Shown piece by piece: positions 24,885 through 31,600 of a stretch of DNA of 64,000 nucleotides; the first letter of the stretch is position 1, and every line of letters starts with the position of its first letter. The DNA is taken from contig JAFREQ010000003.1 in the NCBI GenBank assembly GCA_025331565.1, positions 11,649,001 to 11,713,000 of the forward strand, given 5' to 3'. The notes under the pieces were generated by a model. That model was given only the letters and a program-made list of their open reading frames with translations. It was not told where the DNA came from and did not search any database. The DNA comes from Holacanthus passer (lineage: Eukaryota > Chordata > Actinopteri > Pomacanthidae). A program made the position numbers and the translations under genes.

Positions 24885-27800
24885 CCCAGATAGCTCAGCA
24901 GCCTCCTGTTTACAACTGAGTTATCACATTATGATTGTTTCTGTGGCTTTCACAGTCTTTTAATATGCTTTTAACAAAGTAGTAACATACTGTGTGAATC
25001 ACAGCTGAGCAGACGACGGTGCTCTCAGTCGCCAGCGAGAGGCGCTTTAAAACTCCTTGGTTAAGATTCATTGTACATGTGAACATTTGATCAAGTAATT
25101 TTTTTTAACTATGTATTTCAGCACCTGGTTGTCATCTGTATACCGAGCAATAATCCAATCAAACTGCACCGATTGTTTGTAAAATGGCAATTTTTACTGA
25201 TGCTGCATTAAACATTCAATCTGGGAAGGCTTGTATGTACGAGTGATATAATAATTTTTCATCCCCACTGCAGCGTTGCCTGACCATGACTCGCTCAGAG
25301 GCCAGTGGTAAAATGATAGCTATCTGCTGACAATAAGGCCTTTGAGGATGAGAGACGAGCCTGCGTCTCATTTACATGAACTGGGGAACTGTGACTCTTT
25401 GTAATTCATTGTGAACATGCTGAGCTTCCAGTCGCAACCCTGTTCCAAGGCAGCGTGTTTGGGGATGTTAATTTGAGATTGGACTGTCTCGATAGAGGCT
25501 GGATGGGAGTGGGTGGATGGTGCAGCATTCCACAAAGGACGACTTGTGACTTTTGCAGATCAGCGATGACACGCAAGACACAAGAAGGCTTATGCTTTTG
25601 AATTTGGCTGCAGTGAGACGAATACATTTTGCAGAGGGACACTTGTGTTGAGATGTGCATCACACGTCACCCACATTTTATAGTAGTGCAAGGCATTAGA
25701 ATAGCAGCTAGCCAGAAGGACAGCGTTCATCACACAGACTCCATAGCCAGCCACAGACTTGCCAGTTCTTGTAAGTGTTAGAAAACGTCACATTTCCTTG
25801 TTCCAAAATGTTTCCCACTGATAGCGACGTCACCGTGTTGTTAGGAGGCCACAGACAGACAAAGACACAGATACAGTGAATGGGAACAGACAAAGGCGCC
25901 ATACCAAAACTCATGCAAAGTGTGAAGCTGTGACTTTGCACACGCTCTCTCTAGACTGCACTTAACAAACCATGCTTTATTTTATTTTATTTTTTTGGCC
26001 TATTTTTCATCCCATTTCACACAGAAAAATGTTGCGAAAAGCTTCTCAATACAAGAGAAAGATGTACGGTATATTAACTCCTAAATGGATGAGTTGTTAG
26101 TAGATGTTAGTTTGAGCAGAAGAGCTGTGTCTTTGTAGACTGGAAGTGTGGATGAAAGAAAGGACAGCTTCATTTAAGGAGTCAGAATTGAAAACTAAAT
26201 TATGCGTTAAGATGTTAATGTACCAGTTCTGTTTCATTTAGTGTTAAATATACAACCCCATCTCATCTCCAAAAAAGTTGGGAACGCTTTGTAAAACGTT
26301 GATAAAAAAACAGATGTTGATGGTTTGCAAATCATTTAAACCCCATGTTTAATTGAAAATAGTGCAAAGACAACATATCAAATGATGAAATGAAAAAAAT
26401 TTTAAAAACAAAACACTGGAAAACTTGTGTAATGCCAAAAAAAAAAACACCTGGAGGAAGATCTCTCAACTAATTAGGTTAATTTGCAACAGGTTAGGAA
26501 CATGACTGGGTAAAAAAGGTCATTCCAGAGAGGCTGAGTCTGTCAGAAGTAAAGATGGGAAGAGGTTCACCACTGCGAGAGACTGTGTGAGCAAATAGTT
26601 CAACAATCTCAGAATAATGTTCCTCAGCACAAAACTATAAAGAATTTTGGGGATTTGATCATCTACAGTCCATAATATCAAAAGATTTAGAGAATCCGGA
26701 GAAACCTCTGTACAAAAACACCAGGGACTTCTCTGGGCTCGAGTGCAAAGTGGAAAACTGTCCTGTGGTCTGACGAATCATAATTTGACTTTCTTTTTGG
26801 AAATCATGGACAGTGCGTCCTCTGAAGAGGAGAGGGACCAGCCGGCTTCTTATCAGCACACAGTTCAAAAGCCAGCATCTGTGATGGTATGGGGATACAT
26901 TAGCGCCCATGGCATGGGTAGCATGCACATCCGGGAAAGCGCCATTAATGCTGAACAATGCATACAGGTTTTGGAGCAACACATGCTGCCAAGTAGACGT
27001 CGTCTTTTTCAGGGAAGACCTTGCATATATAAGACAATGCCAAACCACATTCTGGACGCTTAACAACAGCACGGCTCCGTACTAGAAGAGTCTGAGTGTT
27101 AAACTGACCTGTCTGCAGTCCCGACTTGTCACCCACTGAAAACATTTGACCCTTCATGAAATAAAAAACACGACAAAGGAGACCCTGAACTGTTGAGCAG
27201 CCAGCATCAGGCCAGAATGGGACAATATTTCACTTTGAGAGCTCCAGAAACAGGTCTCCTCGGCTCCCAAACGTTTACAGAGCGTTGTTAAAAGAAGAGG
27301 TCATGCAACACAATGGTACATGTCCCTGTCCCAACTTTTTTGAAACGTGTTGCTGGCATCAATTTTAAAACGAGCATATGTTTTTCATAGAACAATAATA
27401 TCTTTCAGTTTCAACATTTGACAACAGTTTCAACCATTATCGGAGTTAAATGATTTGCAAAACCATCAAATTCTGTTTTTATTAACATTTTACACAGCAT
27501 CCCAACTTTTTTGGAATTGGAATTAAAAAGTTTAATCAGAAACACACACATATATATATATTTAACGGCGCCCATAGGGACATTAGGTTCAGCAGGGAAT
27601 AGACAAACATATAGAATATAATAAAGTAAGCGTTGATATTGAATATGTAATTAGGCAGATATCAACAGAAATCAAATTAATATAAAACAAATTGAATTGT
27701 GAATCTAAGAACTACAGTGGGTACGCAGATGAAAAGTAAAGGAGCAGCACCGATAGCTAAAGCAACAAAAAACAGGTTCAACATAAAAACTTTTCTCCTT

Positions 27801-30800
27801 AAAACAAGGATGGATCGAGTCATAGAAATAAAACTGTGTCACTGTACTACAAACAATGATATCCTTTAAAACACATTCATGTCATGGAAGAAAATTAATT
27901 AATTGCTTTAACACATTCAATACTGGTTTCGTTCAGTCAGCCTGTCACAGCATCATCGCGTGAAAAAGTCTTGTAGACGACAAGCTTATCAACCTCTGAC
28001 ATAAATATAAGGTCAAAAAATTGTATCTTTGGGAAGTGAAATTTAAATGAGTATACAAACTAAATGAAACAGAACACCTTCATCACCAACACCAGAACCA
28101 TTCACTTCACTTTAAAAGGGGTAGTTCAAATATAGACTGTGATGAAGTGGAAAAAAGTCAATATGCAAAAAGATTTCCTTTCAGGGAAGCATAATATTTC
28201 CCCTTTTTCTACTGTAGCTTCCTTTGTGCTTTTAGTCGGATTGGGTGAGCTTTGGGGCAAATTGGACCCTATATCATCAAGTTTCATATATGTATGTGTT
28301 CAAAACTGATAAATCTTTAAATTAAAAAAAAAAAAAAAAATTCTATTGTATGGCAGGCAACCACACACCGAACACACACACCAAGTTTCTTTATCAGATC
28401 TGAGGAAAGGCGGAGAAATTTGAGGGTGCAATCATTGAAACTCTGCAGGCTTTGTGAAGTTGGAACAAGTGTTGGATTGGTCTCACTCCTTCTTTAAACA
28501 CAAATAAACTAGCTGATGTGACTCTGCTCTGCTTTCTAAAGTCTGAAACCCACTGGTCGCTGCTCACTTAAAAGAATTGGTGCCGGACTGTAGGATTTCT
28601 TCAGCTTCTCTTGTGAACCCTTTTAAGCCGCACTGCAGAACATTTACTATGATGTGAAATGCGGCTCCAGTAGAAGAAGAACTTCTGAACTGCTCATTCA
28701 CTGTCTTTCACCTGGGCATTGAATTACAACATTTCTAGTCACAAGCCCGCATGTTTAAACTGTGTGTCACTATTCATTCAGTCATTAAGACAGCATCAGA
28801 ATTTCCTTAGAAATATGTTTTGCATCTTGCAAATATTCCAGGCAGAAGAACAAAGTGAGTGGTGGACTGTAGTTTTAACACAGCCACTGGTGTGAACATT
28901 TAAAGCTGTATGATAGATACTGTGTAATATTCAGTTGAAGTGAATATTTAAATGGTTACTCCTAAGTTACTGGCAGAGCTTCTCGGATCATGAAAATAAA
29001 GTAAGAGTTGAAAATATTTGGTGTGATTTACTTGAATATTAAATTTATTGAACATTAAGGTACTAAAAGCTAAAACTATTTGATTGCAAATTTAATTTTA
29101 CTATGTAAACCATAAAATTAATTAATGTTAGTGTACTGAACATAAAAGAATAAGAGAAAATTCTACTCAACAGTTAGAGGTAAAATTATAAATATAATTA
29201 ATATGAAATTACTGAAAAATGTTCAACATAAAACTTAAAGTACACTCAACTTAAAAAATATATATCTGGATTGAGATACATTTATTCTGTGCAACCACTT
29301 GATCTATAATAAAATTAAGTATGATTAACATTTTTTTCATTATATAATGAGGCCTGTTCATCTCAACACTATAACATAATAAATGACCCCATTTAAGAAC
29401 TAATAACCAATAATAATAACCAACCAACCAAAATAACCTTGACTCAGGTCTTCTTACTAACTTTTTCTGGAGCTTTCATTTCCCCAGTCTTCATCATAGT
29501 TATTATATCAAACTATTATTTTTGAGGTCAACAATAAATTCCTTCAAATAGGATCATAGTCTACGACTACTGAATGTGTAGTTTGTTGTTTTATTTCACC
29601 CATGACAGAACAAACCAAAACAGGATCATTCTAAAAACCATGGCCTCGCACACCATAGCAATATGATGAGGGAGGTCGCATGTGATCAAGAAAACTCTTC
29701 TAAACAACTGATAGAGGCACATGACAACTTGGAATTCACCTAATATCGCACTTACAATTCAACAAAATTCAACTTTGAGCTCTAAATCTGCTGATCTTTA
29801 CAGGACGTGTCCACGGTCCGACGGGGTTGGTGGAATATTATTGGTGCCGAACGTGACTGCAAGGAAAAACTGAGAATTTAATTTTGTATAACTGAGGATT
29901 AAATGATTGTACCTTATAACCGGAATTAATCTGAGAGGAAGTGGTAACCAGGTTATAAAATGTATCGTGTGTGTATTTAAATATGTCATTTTCTCATCAT
30001 ACCTAAAAGCTGTGAGTGTGTGTAAGAGTCATTTCTAATCTGATGGTGAAGTTCTGGTTTGAGGTGTGGTAAATGTGTTTAAGGAAGCCACCACTGACTG
30101 TTGGCAGGAGAAGTTACTCGAAGCGCAGACTTTGGTGTCAAAGTCACACATTTTACATTTTGTGAGCACAAATATCCACCCAAACCTTCTCCCTCGGAGG
30201 TTGTTGCAGTTTAAAATTAGACCACTTTTACCACTTCTGACTTTCAGAGAGAAGGCAGCAAGAGGTTGCTTTACTTTGTGCAGCTCATGCAAATGTTTTT
30301 CTTTTCTTTTTTTTTTTGAGGACAGTCTCCATATTATTAATGCCACCAGAAAATCTAAAAATCTTGCACTTGCACCAATCCGATTCCCCTGATCAATATC
30401 GATGCCAGTATTGATCTTTCATAGATGACTGTATTGGATTCCATCATCCTGCAGTCATCTAATAATCTGCTAAGTTAAGAGTTGTGGCTGCATGAGTGAC
30501 AGGGACACTGAGCTGCACCTCATTCCATTCCTGACCCCTTTGTGTTGGCCACACATATCCTCACATGCCATTCTCAACCTCTCTCACCCTTTCTCTCTCT
30601 CTCTGTGTCTCTCTCCAGAAAGACCAGTGGGACGAGGACAGGTGGGTCTGTGGCTTGCTGGATGGTCTGTTACGCAAGCTTTGACAGGTCGGGGCACTGA
30701 ATACTGACCTGTGCAGCCCTCAATCAATAACTGGCCAATAAAAACATTCCAGATATAAAGCATCTCATTAGAGTTCTTGCCTTCATTATTACAAAAGAAA

Positions 30801-31252
30801 GGATAAATCCGGCATCTTTAGACCTAATACATTCTCTCCACATCTTCCAATAAAGAGCCAACCATTGTTCAACCTCTCTCCAACTGAAGGTCAGTGTATT
30901 AATTACTTGCTGACATAAATTTGAATCCAATTAAAACTCTCAAGGGAGCTTTGTTGCAAAGTCTTGACATTCTTTATCTGACACCAAAAACCATCTTTGC
31001 TGACACCAGGAAACTTTTACAAACTTTTTTATAAACTTTTTTTTATAAAGTTGGCTTCAACTCCAGAGAGTTTCCTGCAACAGGTGCAGGTTTGTCACAC
31101 CTGAAACTGACCTTCATCACACATTGTCATTAAAAAAAAAAAGCACCCAGCTGGTTTGATTGTGTTCATAATGTGAGTGGGTGACTTGTTACCTGCAGCA
31201 GGGAGCAGAGGAGCAGCAGGGTCCGGCAGCAGCGCAGCAGCAGCGGCTTCAT
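75..31252 (-). CDS. ptprj: ptprj-like receptor-type tyrosine phosphatase (R3 subgroup), 33 exons in window, 3' end off the left edge
   Basis: Removes phosphate from phosphotyrosine at the plasma membrane; the FN3-rich ectodomain faces outside. Joining the 33 exons listed separately keeps frame and gives 2047 codons: signal peptide (1-20), degenerate N-terminal domain (21-91), 17 FN3 domains (92-1575), membrane-proximal region (1576-1731), one TM helix (about 1732-1758), juxtamembrane segment, then PTP domain with pTyr-loop NRYNNV (Tyr about 1833), DFWRM, WPDHGVP (Asp 1967) and P-loop HCSAGVGRTG (Cys 2001). The Q-loop exon and stop codon lie before position 1. The catalytic segment fits PTPRJ (for example DLRMHRPLMVQTE) better than PTPRB. 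Mammalian PTPRJ is about 1340 residues with 8-9 FN3 domains, so this ectodomain is about doubled. The orthology call rests on remembered family sequences; teleosts can have more than one ptprj copy and I cannot tell which this is. Confidence 0.88.
349..509 (-). CDS. ptprj: ptprj exon 32: WPD loop and catalytic cysteine
   Basis: 161 nt, phase 0 to 2. RHFHFTAWPDHGVPETTELL carries the general-acid aspartate; the exon ends in TVVHC with the nucleophilic cysteine as its last whole codon. The donor GTCCGA is weak after GT. The homologous ptpn5 exon is also 161 nt with the same phases. Confidence 0.9.
842..958 (-). CDS. ptprj: ptprj exon 31: PTP core
   Basis: 117 nt, phase 0 to 0. VKCEQYWDYGTKHFENITVT then PLEDWTIRDFDIKN. 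Matches the KCEEYWP region and the WTIRDF strand. The usual proline after YW is replaced by aspartate. Donor GTAAGT. Confidence 0.88.
1474..1608 (-). CDS. ptprj: ptprj exon 30: PTP core, DFWRM helix
   Basis: 135 nt, phase 0 to 0. KEFIAAQGPLPATVNDFWRM, then IWEKNVRTLVMLTRCNEQGR. Both segments are standard PTP motifs. Donor GTGAGT. Confidence 0.88.
1809..1885 (-). CDS. ptprj: ptprj exon 29: PTP core strand
   Basis: 77 nt, phase 1 to 0. DSSRVKLSIIHGSPYDDYIN then ANYMP; DYINANY is a near-invariant PTP motif. Donor GTGCGT. Confidence 0.88.
2060..2150 (-). CDS. ptprj: ptprj exon 28: phosphotyrosine-recognition loop
   Basis: 91 nt, phase 0 to 1. DLKIVGTAQSK ... ENKPKNRYNNVLP; KNRYNNV is the substrate-tyrosine recognition loop, fixing pocket depth for pTyr. 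Donor GTGAGT. Confidence 0.88.
2921..3008 (-). CDS. ptprj: ptprj exon 27: juxtamembrane wedge, start of PTP domain
   Basis: 88 nt, phase 2 to 0. VEDYEAYYRKHKADSNCGFA followed by EEFE: the highly conserved helix-turn segment that opens PTPRJ-type catalytic domains. Donor GTAAAA. Confidence 0.87.
3149..3157 (-). CDS. ptprj: ptprj exon 26: 9-nt microexon
   Basis: Nine bases between a strong acceptor (CTTTTTCCAG) and a perfect donor (GTAAGTA), phase 2 to 2. It adds RAK with one split codon on each side. Skipping it leaves frame intact. Needs transcript proof. Confidence 0.6.
3264..3308 (-). CDS. ptprj: ptprj exon 25: 45-nt juxtamembrane exon
   Basis: 45 nt between acceptor TACTGTAG and donor GTGAGG, phase 2 to 2, encoding LSKKESSGIQIHSI flanked by split arginines. 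Resembles the basic, serine-bearing juxtamembrane stretch of PTPRJ. Being 2-2, it can be skipped without shifting frame. Confidence 0.65.
3395..3482 (-). CDS. ptprj: ptprj exon 24: transmembrane helix
   Basis: 88 nt, phase 1 to 2. AVVGIAVGATLGIFCVLFIV continuing LIGFIIYWKR: a single hydrophobic helix of about 26 residues with a basic cytoplasmic stop-transfer end. GxxxG-like spacing (GIAVGATLG) may favour helix packing. Donor GTTTGT. Confidence 0.88.
3600..3715 (-). CDS. ptprj: ptprj exon 23: membrane-proximal ectodomain, part 3
   Basis: 116 nt, phase 2 to 1. YAIVLFTSLSLRNDVVNGQT then THFYPAFELPGDP. Acceptor CCCGCAG. The donor is GTACCA, a poor match after the GT, lying in the palindrome GGTACC. 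The next intron is only 117 bp. Confidence 0.8.
3836..4240. mobile_element. Non-autonomous hAT-type element (405 bp) with target-site duplication
   Basis: Left end CAGTGGTGGAAAT and right end ATTTCACCTCTG are imperfect terminal inverted repeats, extending inward as GTACTTAAGTAC-rich arms. Flanks are acaataac (3828-3835) and gcaataac (4241-4248), an 8-bp target duplication with one mismatch, the hallmark of hAT insertion. No coding capacity. Lies in a ptprj intron. Confidence 0.8.
4365..4566 (-). CDS. ptprj: ptprj exon 22: membrane-proximal ectodomain, part 2
   Basis: 202 nt, phase 1 to 2. DWTKYLGKTYNQWKAKETPV then GDETTWMGYTNGVLDAGGKY. The YTNGVL...Y pattern before the membrane is typical of PTPRJ/PTPRB-type receptors. 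Donor GTAAGA. Confidence 0.82.
4716..4865 (-). CDS. ptprj: ptprj exon 21: membrane-proximal ectodomain, part 1
   Basis: 150 nt, phase 1 to 1. PPIPEDYISLVLVSKKVYNK and NSTSGPITHIGVLVA; not FN3-like. Corresponds to the conserved non-FN3 region between the last FN3 domain and the membrane in R3 phosphatases. Acceptor ends GAAG after a run of T; donor GTAGGT. Confidence 0.8.
5163..5659. mobile_element. Tc1/mariner-like non-autonomous element (about 497 bp)
   Basis: Left end TACAACCCTAATTGCAAAAA (5163 onward, about 41 bp to GTGTAAAAC) is an inverted copy of the right end (5620-5659, ACACAGTGTCTCAACTTTTT ... AGGGTTGTA). Both ends are TA, as expected for a TA-targeting element. The interior is shared with the 58.3-kb copy. 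Any open frame inside is a fragment, not a gene. Confidence 0.7.
5800..6066 (-). CDS. ptprj: ptprj exon 20: FN3 domain 17 (block C, type 4)
   Basis: 267 nt, phase 1 to 1. ASPVKNFQCKG start, VILSWTEPTGQYSGFKITV core, followed by TEYKLTVETLSCG. Unusually cysteine-rich (five), suggesting disulphides. Last recognisable FN3 before the membrane. Donor GTAGGA. Confidence 0.83.
6464..6727 (-). CDS. ptprj: ptprj exon 19: FN3 domain 16 (block C, type 3)
   Basis: 264 nt, phase 1 to 1. GPFNVKYL start, ITVMWVQPEEYKNSYCYNV core, GLVPGSRYDINVTTETSDG. Matches exons 11 and 15. Donor GTATGG. Confidence 0.85.
6820..7089 (-). CDS. ptprj: ptprj exon 18: FN3 domain 15 (block C, type 2)
   Basis: 270 nt, phase 1 to 1. 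PNPPGPIEILMKT start, IDISWQEAPLMAGAS core, LLSGTPYNISVATVGV. Matches exons 10 and 14. Donor GTAAGG. Confidence 0.85.
7695..7943 (-). CDS. ptprj: ptprj exon 17: FN3 domain 14 (block C, type 1)
   Basis: 249 nt, phase 1 to 1, the shortest FN3 exon here. EPETVQPSV start, ILVSWTKPPGNVDYYVVHL core, NLSAGMLYTAVVTTYSGP, ends ATC. Matches exons 9 and 13. Donor GTAAGT. Confidence 0.85.
8035..8295 (-). CDS. ptprj: ptprj exon 16: FN3 domain 13 (block B, type 4)
   Basis: 261 nt, phase 1 to 1. GPYNVRQL start, VRLVWMEPLEAKNEYTYRV core, ELIPGTKCTFCVFV, which has extra cysteines where FN3 usually has tyrosine. Matches exons 12 and 20. Donor GTAAGA. Confidence 0.85.
8446..8706 (-). CDS. ptprj: ptprj exon 15: FN3 domain 12 (block B, type 3)
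   Basis: 261 nt, phase 1 to 1. GPLSVTML start, VTLVWEQLESKSHYAYFVV core, GLLSGSNYSFSVTTQTAGG. Matches exons 11 and 19. Donor GTATGT. Confidence 0.85.
9161..9415 (-). CDS. ptprj: ptprj exon 14: FN3 domain 11 (block B, type 2)
   Basis: 255 nt, phase 1 to 1. PNPPGNIVVVSQT start, INFTWSLPKN core, NLQSGSPYNVSVVTVGV. Matches exons 10 and 18. Donor GTGAGT. Confidence 0.85.
9548..9808 (-). CDS. ptprj: ptprj exon 13: FN3 domain 10 (block B, type 1)
   Basis: 261 nt, phase 1 to 1. EPEAVSGL start, LNVSWSPASGQVASYTVVL core, EPGVLYCVAVITRSGP, ends ATC. Matches exons 9 and 17. Donor GTGAGT. Confidence 0.85.
10634..10897 (-). CDS. ptprj: ptprj exon 12: FN3 domain 9 (block A, type 4)
   Basis: 264 nt, phase 1 to 1. 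Core IQLTWLRQSDHKPSYSYLV, NLTPGQLYTFEVFTVVDG. Counterparts are exons 16 and 20. Donor GTATGT. Confidence 0.85.
11047..11313 (-). CDS. ptprj: ptprj exon 11: FN3 domain 8 (block A, type 3)
   Basis: 267 nt, phase 1 to 1. PNPVLNLVAS start, VEVKWSYPQGAQPYYTYLV core, NLEPGTRYGINVTTIAA. Position and core (V.W...YxY.V) match exons 15 and 19. Donor GTAAGG. Confidence 0.85.
11408..11680 (-). CDS. ptprj: ptprj exon 10: FN3 domain 7 (block A, type 2)
   Basis: 273 nt, phase 1 to 1. Starts PTPPGSIIISQKT; core LCLKWATPHLMEGAP; SLSSGTSYNITLETVG. The PxPPG start and L.SGxxYN(I/V) ending are shared with exons 14 and 18. Donor GTAAGT. Confidence 0.85.
12069..12329 (-). CDS. ptprj: ptprj exon 9: FN3 domain 6 (block A, type 1)
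   Basis: 261 nt, phase 1 to 1. EPEKPTNIAI start, LNINWTLPEGRVDHYAVNI core, DLYPGRIFAITVTSVAG, ends ATC. The EPE start, GxVDxY core and ATC end recur in exons 13 and 17, marking the first unit of a four-domain block. Donor GTAAGT. Confidence 0.85.
12466..12690. repeat. Teleost hAT-like repeat B, partial copy
   Basis: Contains the phrases CAACTAACAATTATTTTAAT and AATGTCTTGTTTTGTCTGAC, typical of a common teleost element built around ATTAATC motifs. Two more divergent copies are in this window (about 17700-17905 and 61505-61770, the latter in inverse orientation). Family name not recoverable from sequence alone. Confidence 0.55.
13145..13343 (-). pseudogene. Broken FN3 exon remnant of ptprj
   Basis: An open stretch encodes TKPEGNATWYTVQW ... 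NLTPGFQYNITVAAVAT and ends in a good donor (ACAAGTAGGT). It is the C-terminal two thirds of an FN3 exon. The first third, including the early tryptophan strand and the acceptor, is missing. It directly abuts the donor of exon 8, one frame off. With no acceptor it is probably skipped; exon 8 to exon 9 splicing stays in frame. A deletion that removed one intron and a third of an exon explains the layout; an assembly error is the alternative. Confidence 0.7.
13344..13601 (-). CDS. ptprj: ptprj exon 8: FN3 domain 5
   Basis: 258 nt, phase 1 to 1. Core SISLNWTPPPGEVFEYRVEW, DLIPGSTYTITVIAIAG. Donor GTAAGG. Read past the donor, the frame meets a stop within three codons, and the sequence abutting it is the second half of another FN3 exon in a different frame. 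Confidence 0.8.
13862..14161. repeat. 300-bp exact duplicate, copy 1 (includes exon 7)
   Basis: Base-for-base identical, by direct reading, to 15492-15791. Identity begins at GTCATCAAC, covers the whole exon and both splice sites, and ends after GGCTCTGTGAG, where the copies diverge (tgagagag versus cgacagag). Confidence 0.85.
13894..14154 (-). CDS. ptprj: ptprj exon 7: FN3 domain 4, identical to exon 5
   Basis: 261 nt, phase 1 to 1, same sequence as exon 5. The intron separating it from exon 6 is about 820 bp, against about 190 bp between exons 4 and 5; an interspersed repeat accounts for most of the difference. Confidence 0.85.
14258..14745. repeat. Teleost interspersed repeat A, longest copy
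   Basis: Begins with GCTAAATGCTAACG and GCTAACATGCTGATGTTAAG, runs through GACCATGAATGTCTGTACAC, and ends GACCAAACTGGTGGACAGAC ... GCCACGCTGCTAGC. Related partial copies occur at about 24030-24325 and 53165-53370. It lies in the intron between exons 7 and 6 and accounts for that intron being longer than its duplicated counterpart. I know this pattern as common in percomorph fish but cannot name the family. Confidence 0.6.
14977..15234 (-). CDS. ptprj: ptprj exon 6: FN3 domain 3
   Basis: 258 nt, phase 1 to 1. Core VFVKWTEPAGNSSFYRVEW, NLTAGVQYEISITAVADDG. One codon shorter than exons 4, 5 and 7. Resembles exon 4, consistent with a duplicated exon pair 4-5 / 6-7. Donor GTAAGT. Confidence 0.85.
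15492..15791. repeat. 300-bp exact duplicate, copy 2 (includes exon 5)
   Basis: Partner of 13862-14161 at an offset of 1630 bp, same orientation. Confidence 0.85.
15524..15784 (-). CDS. ptprj: ptprj exon 5: FN3 domain 2, identical to exon 7
   Basis: 261 nt, phase 1 to 1. Core VFVSWTEPEGKSSFYRIQW and ELTAGVQYNFTVIAVAG. By direct reading, every base matches exon 7, including about 30 bp of intron beyond the donor. Donor GTAAGA. Confidence 0.85.
15972..16232 (-). CDS. ptprj: ptprj exon 4: FN3 domain 1
   Basis: 261 nt, phase 1 to 1, residues about 92-178. Hallmarks: VRNLNVTE start, LLLKWTEPEGKSSSYRVQW core, NLTAGVQYYISV end, several N-glycosylation sequons. Donor GTAAGT. Closest relative inside the gene is exon 6 (shared VADDGLTEGQ). 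Confidence 0.85.
16381..16572 (-). CDS. ptprj: ptprj exon 3: short N-terminal FN3-like domain
   Basis: 192 nt, phase 1 to 1, about 64 residues, shorter than the 85-90 of the FN3 exons that follow. It keeps the FN3 hallmark LIPGTVYQI but lacks the early tryptophan strand. It has five cysteines, including an adjacent CC pair, several N-glycosylation sites and a run of six threonines. Either a truncated FN3 module or a distinct N-terminal cap. Confidence 0.75.
16828..16849 (-). CDS. ptprj: ptprj exon 2: 22-nt mini-exon
   Basis: A 22-nt exon between acceptor TTTCTACAG and donor GTAAGTA, encoding ISQAECI plus one base. It enters at phase 0 and leaves at phase 1, exactly what is needed to link the signal exon to the phase-1 ectodomain exons. 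Its residues would be the mature N terminus. Too short to prove without a transcript. Confidence 0.65.
17700..17905. repeat. Teleost hAT-like repeat B, degenerate copy
   Basis: Shares AAAATGTCAG, GTGAAAAATGTCA and AACTGTCTTGTTTTGTCTGA with the other copies of this repeat in the window. Strongly diverged, boundaries approximate. Confidence 0.45.
21322..21352. repeat. (AAG)n trinucleotide microsatellite
   Basis: About ten AAG units in ptprj intron 1. Polypurine, so prone to length variation. The lysine/arginine-rich open frames over it are artefacts. Confidence 0.9.
24030..24325. repeat. Teleost interspersed repeat A, partial copy
   Basis: Shares GACCATGAATGTCTGTATAT, CATGACAATCCATCTAATAG and TTTCAGCCTAGACCAAAGTT (then GGTGGACTGACTG) with the copies at 14258-14745 and 53165-53370. 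Confidence 0.55.
24556..24845. repeat. Dispersed repeat with TTTATTTATATAGCCCAATA motif
   Basis: Carries TTTATTTATATAGCCCAATA, CCTCAAGGGGCTTTACAA and ACAACATATGACACCCTCTA, a phrase set I recognise as a high-copy teleost interspersed repeat. It runs into a (GA)n tract. Class not determined. Confidence 0.5.
24847..24882. repeat. (GA)n microsatellite
   Basis: About 18 GA units at the end of a dispersed repeat, in ptprj intron 1. Confidence 0.9.
26251..27525 (+). mobile_element. Degenerate Tc1/mariner-like transposon with transposase remnant (about 1.28 kb)
   Basis: The left end has TACAACCCCATCTCATCTCC then AAAAAAGTTGGGA and CAGATGTTGATGGTTTGCAA. The right end carries the inverted counterpart (ATTTGCAAAACCATCA ... 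CATCCCAACTTTTTTGGAAT). Between them, plus-strand frames hold transposase-like pieces: WSDES at about 26767, VMVWGYISAHGMG at about 26880, VLEQHMLPSRRRLFQGRPC at about 26970. Stops and frame shifts interrupt them, so this is a dead copy. The ends match the short elements at 5163-5659 and 58280-58707, which may be its non-autonomous derivatives. Superfamily assignment is tentative. Confidence 0.65.
31193..31252 (-). CDS. ptprj: ptprj exon 1: start codon and signal peptide
   Basis: Encodes MKPLLLRCCRTLLLLCSLLQ, a basic start followed by a leucine-rich core, a typical cleavable signal peptide. The ATG has A at -3. The exon ends in CTGCAG before donor GTAACA, phase 0, and joins in frame to exon 2 after a 14.3-kb intron. 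It sits at the edge of a CpG-rich stretch, as expected for a first coding exon. Assignment to this gene rests on orientation, phase and the lack of any other candidate. Confidence 0.75.
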
Positions 31253-31600
31253 GATGGCGCACAGTCACTTCTCTACCAGCACCTCCCTGCTTTCATGTCC
31301 CAACTTCTCCCTCGCTTTGAAAAACTTTCTCCCTCCTGACGCGCTAACTTCAGCACAGCGGCTCACATCAGGACACCGAGAGGAGGATCCGCCGCCGAGC
31401 TCCGTGTGGACGGGGAGGAGCGGCGGCCGAGCGCGTCACCGGGGGGGAAGTTTGACTCAAGTCCGCCTCTGCTCTCCTCAGCTCCCCCCTCTCTCCCCTC
31501 CCCCCCTCCTCTGGTTCACCATCGCCACTGATCATCTGAGAGGAAAAGAGCTGCACGAGTGAAGAAGAGTCGTCCCGCATTCTTTGCCATGAGGAAGGAG
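31253..31600 (-). promoter_or_regulatory. ptprj: CpG-rich 5' UTR and promoter region of ptprj
   Basis: Upstream of the ptprj start codon, CpG density rises sharply against the AT-rich surroundings (clusters such as CCGCCGCCGAGC and GCGGCGGCCGAGCGCGTCACC at 31389-31440), followed by C-rich tracts. No convincing TATA box. Typical of a CpG-island promoter; the exact transcription start cannot be read from sequence. Confidence 0.55.

Larger units (their letters stand above)
16850..31192 (-). other. ptprj intron 1 (14.3 kb)
   Basis: Separates the signal-peptide exon from the rest of the gene. No exon-like open frame with splice sites was recognised. Contents: repeat B fragment (about 17700-17905), (AAG)n at 21322-21352, (GA)n at 24847-24882, repeat A (24030-24325), another dispersed repeat (24556-24845), and a degenerate Tc1-like transposon (26251-27525). 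The stretches 18000-21300, 21360-24000 and 27530-31190 look like ordinary AT-rich intron with no structure I can name. Large first introns often hold enhancers, but none is visible as such. Confidence 0.65.

Noticed and set aside
26743..27063. Open frame with VMVWGYISAHGMG as a possible host gene
   Set aside because: It lies between degenerate terminal inverted repeats, and the surrounding frames contain stops; it is a dead transposase fragment.
75..31252. Identity as ptprb (VE-PTP) because of the 17 FN3 domains
   Set aside because: The catalytic segment (FTAWPDHGVPETTELLISF, DLRMHRPLMVQTE) follows PTPRJ rather than PTPRB, whose equivalent region has a different (LHR...) pattern as I remember it; the FN3 number alone is not decisive.
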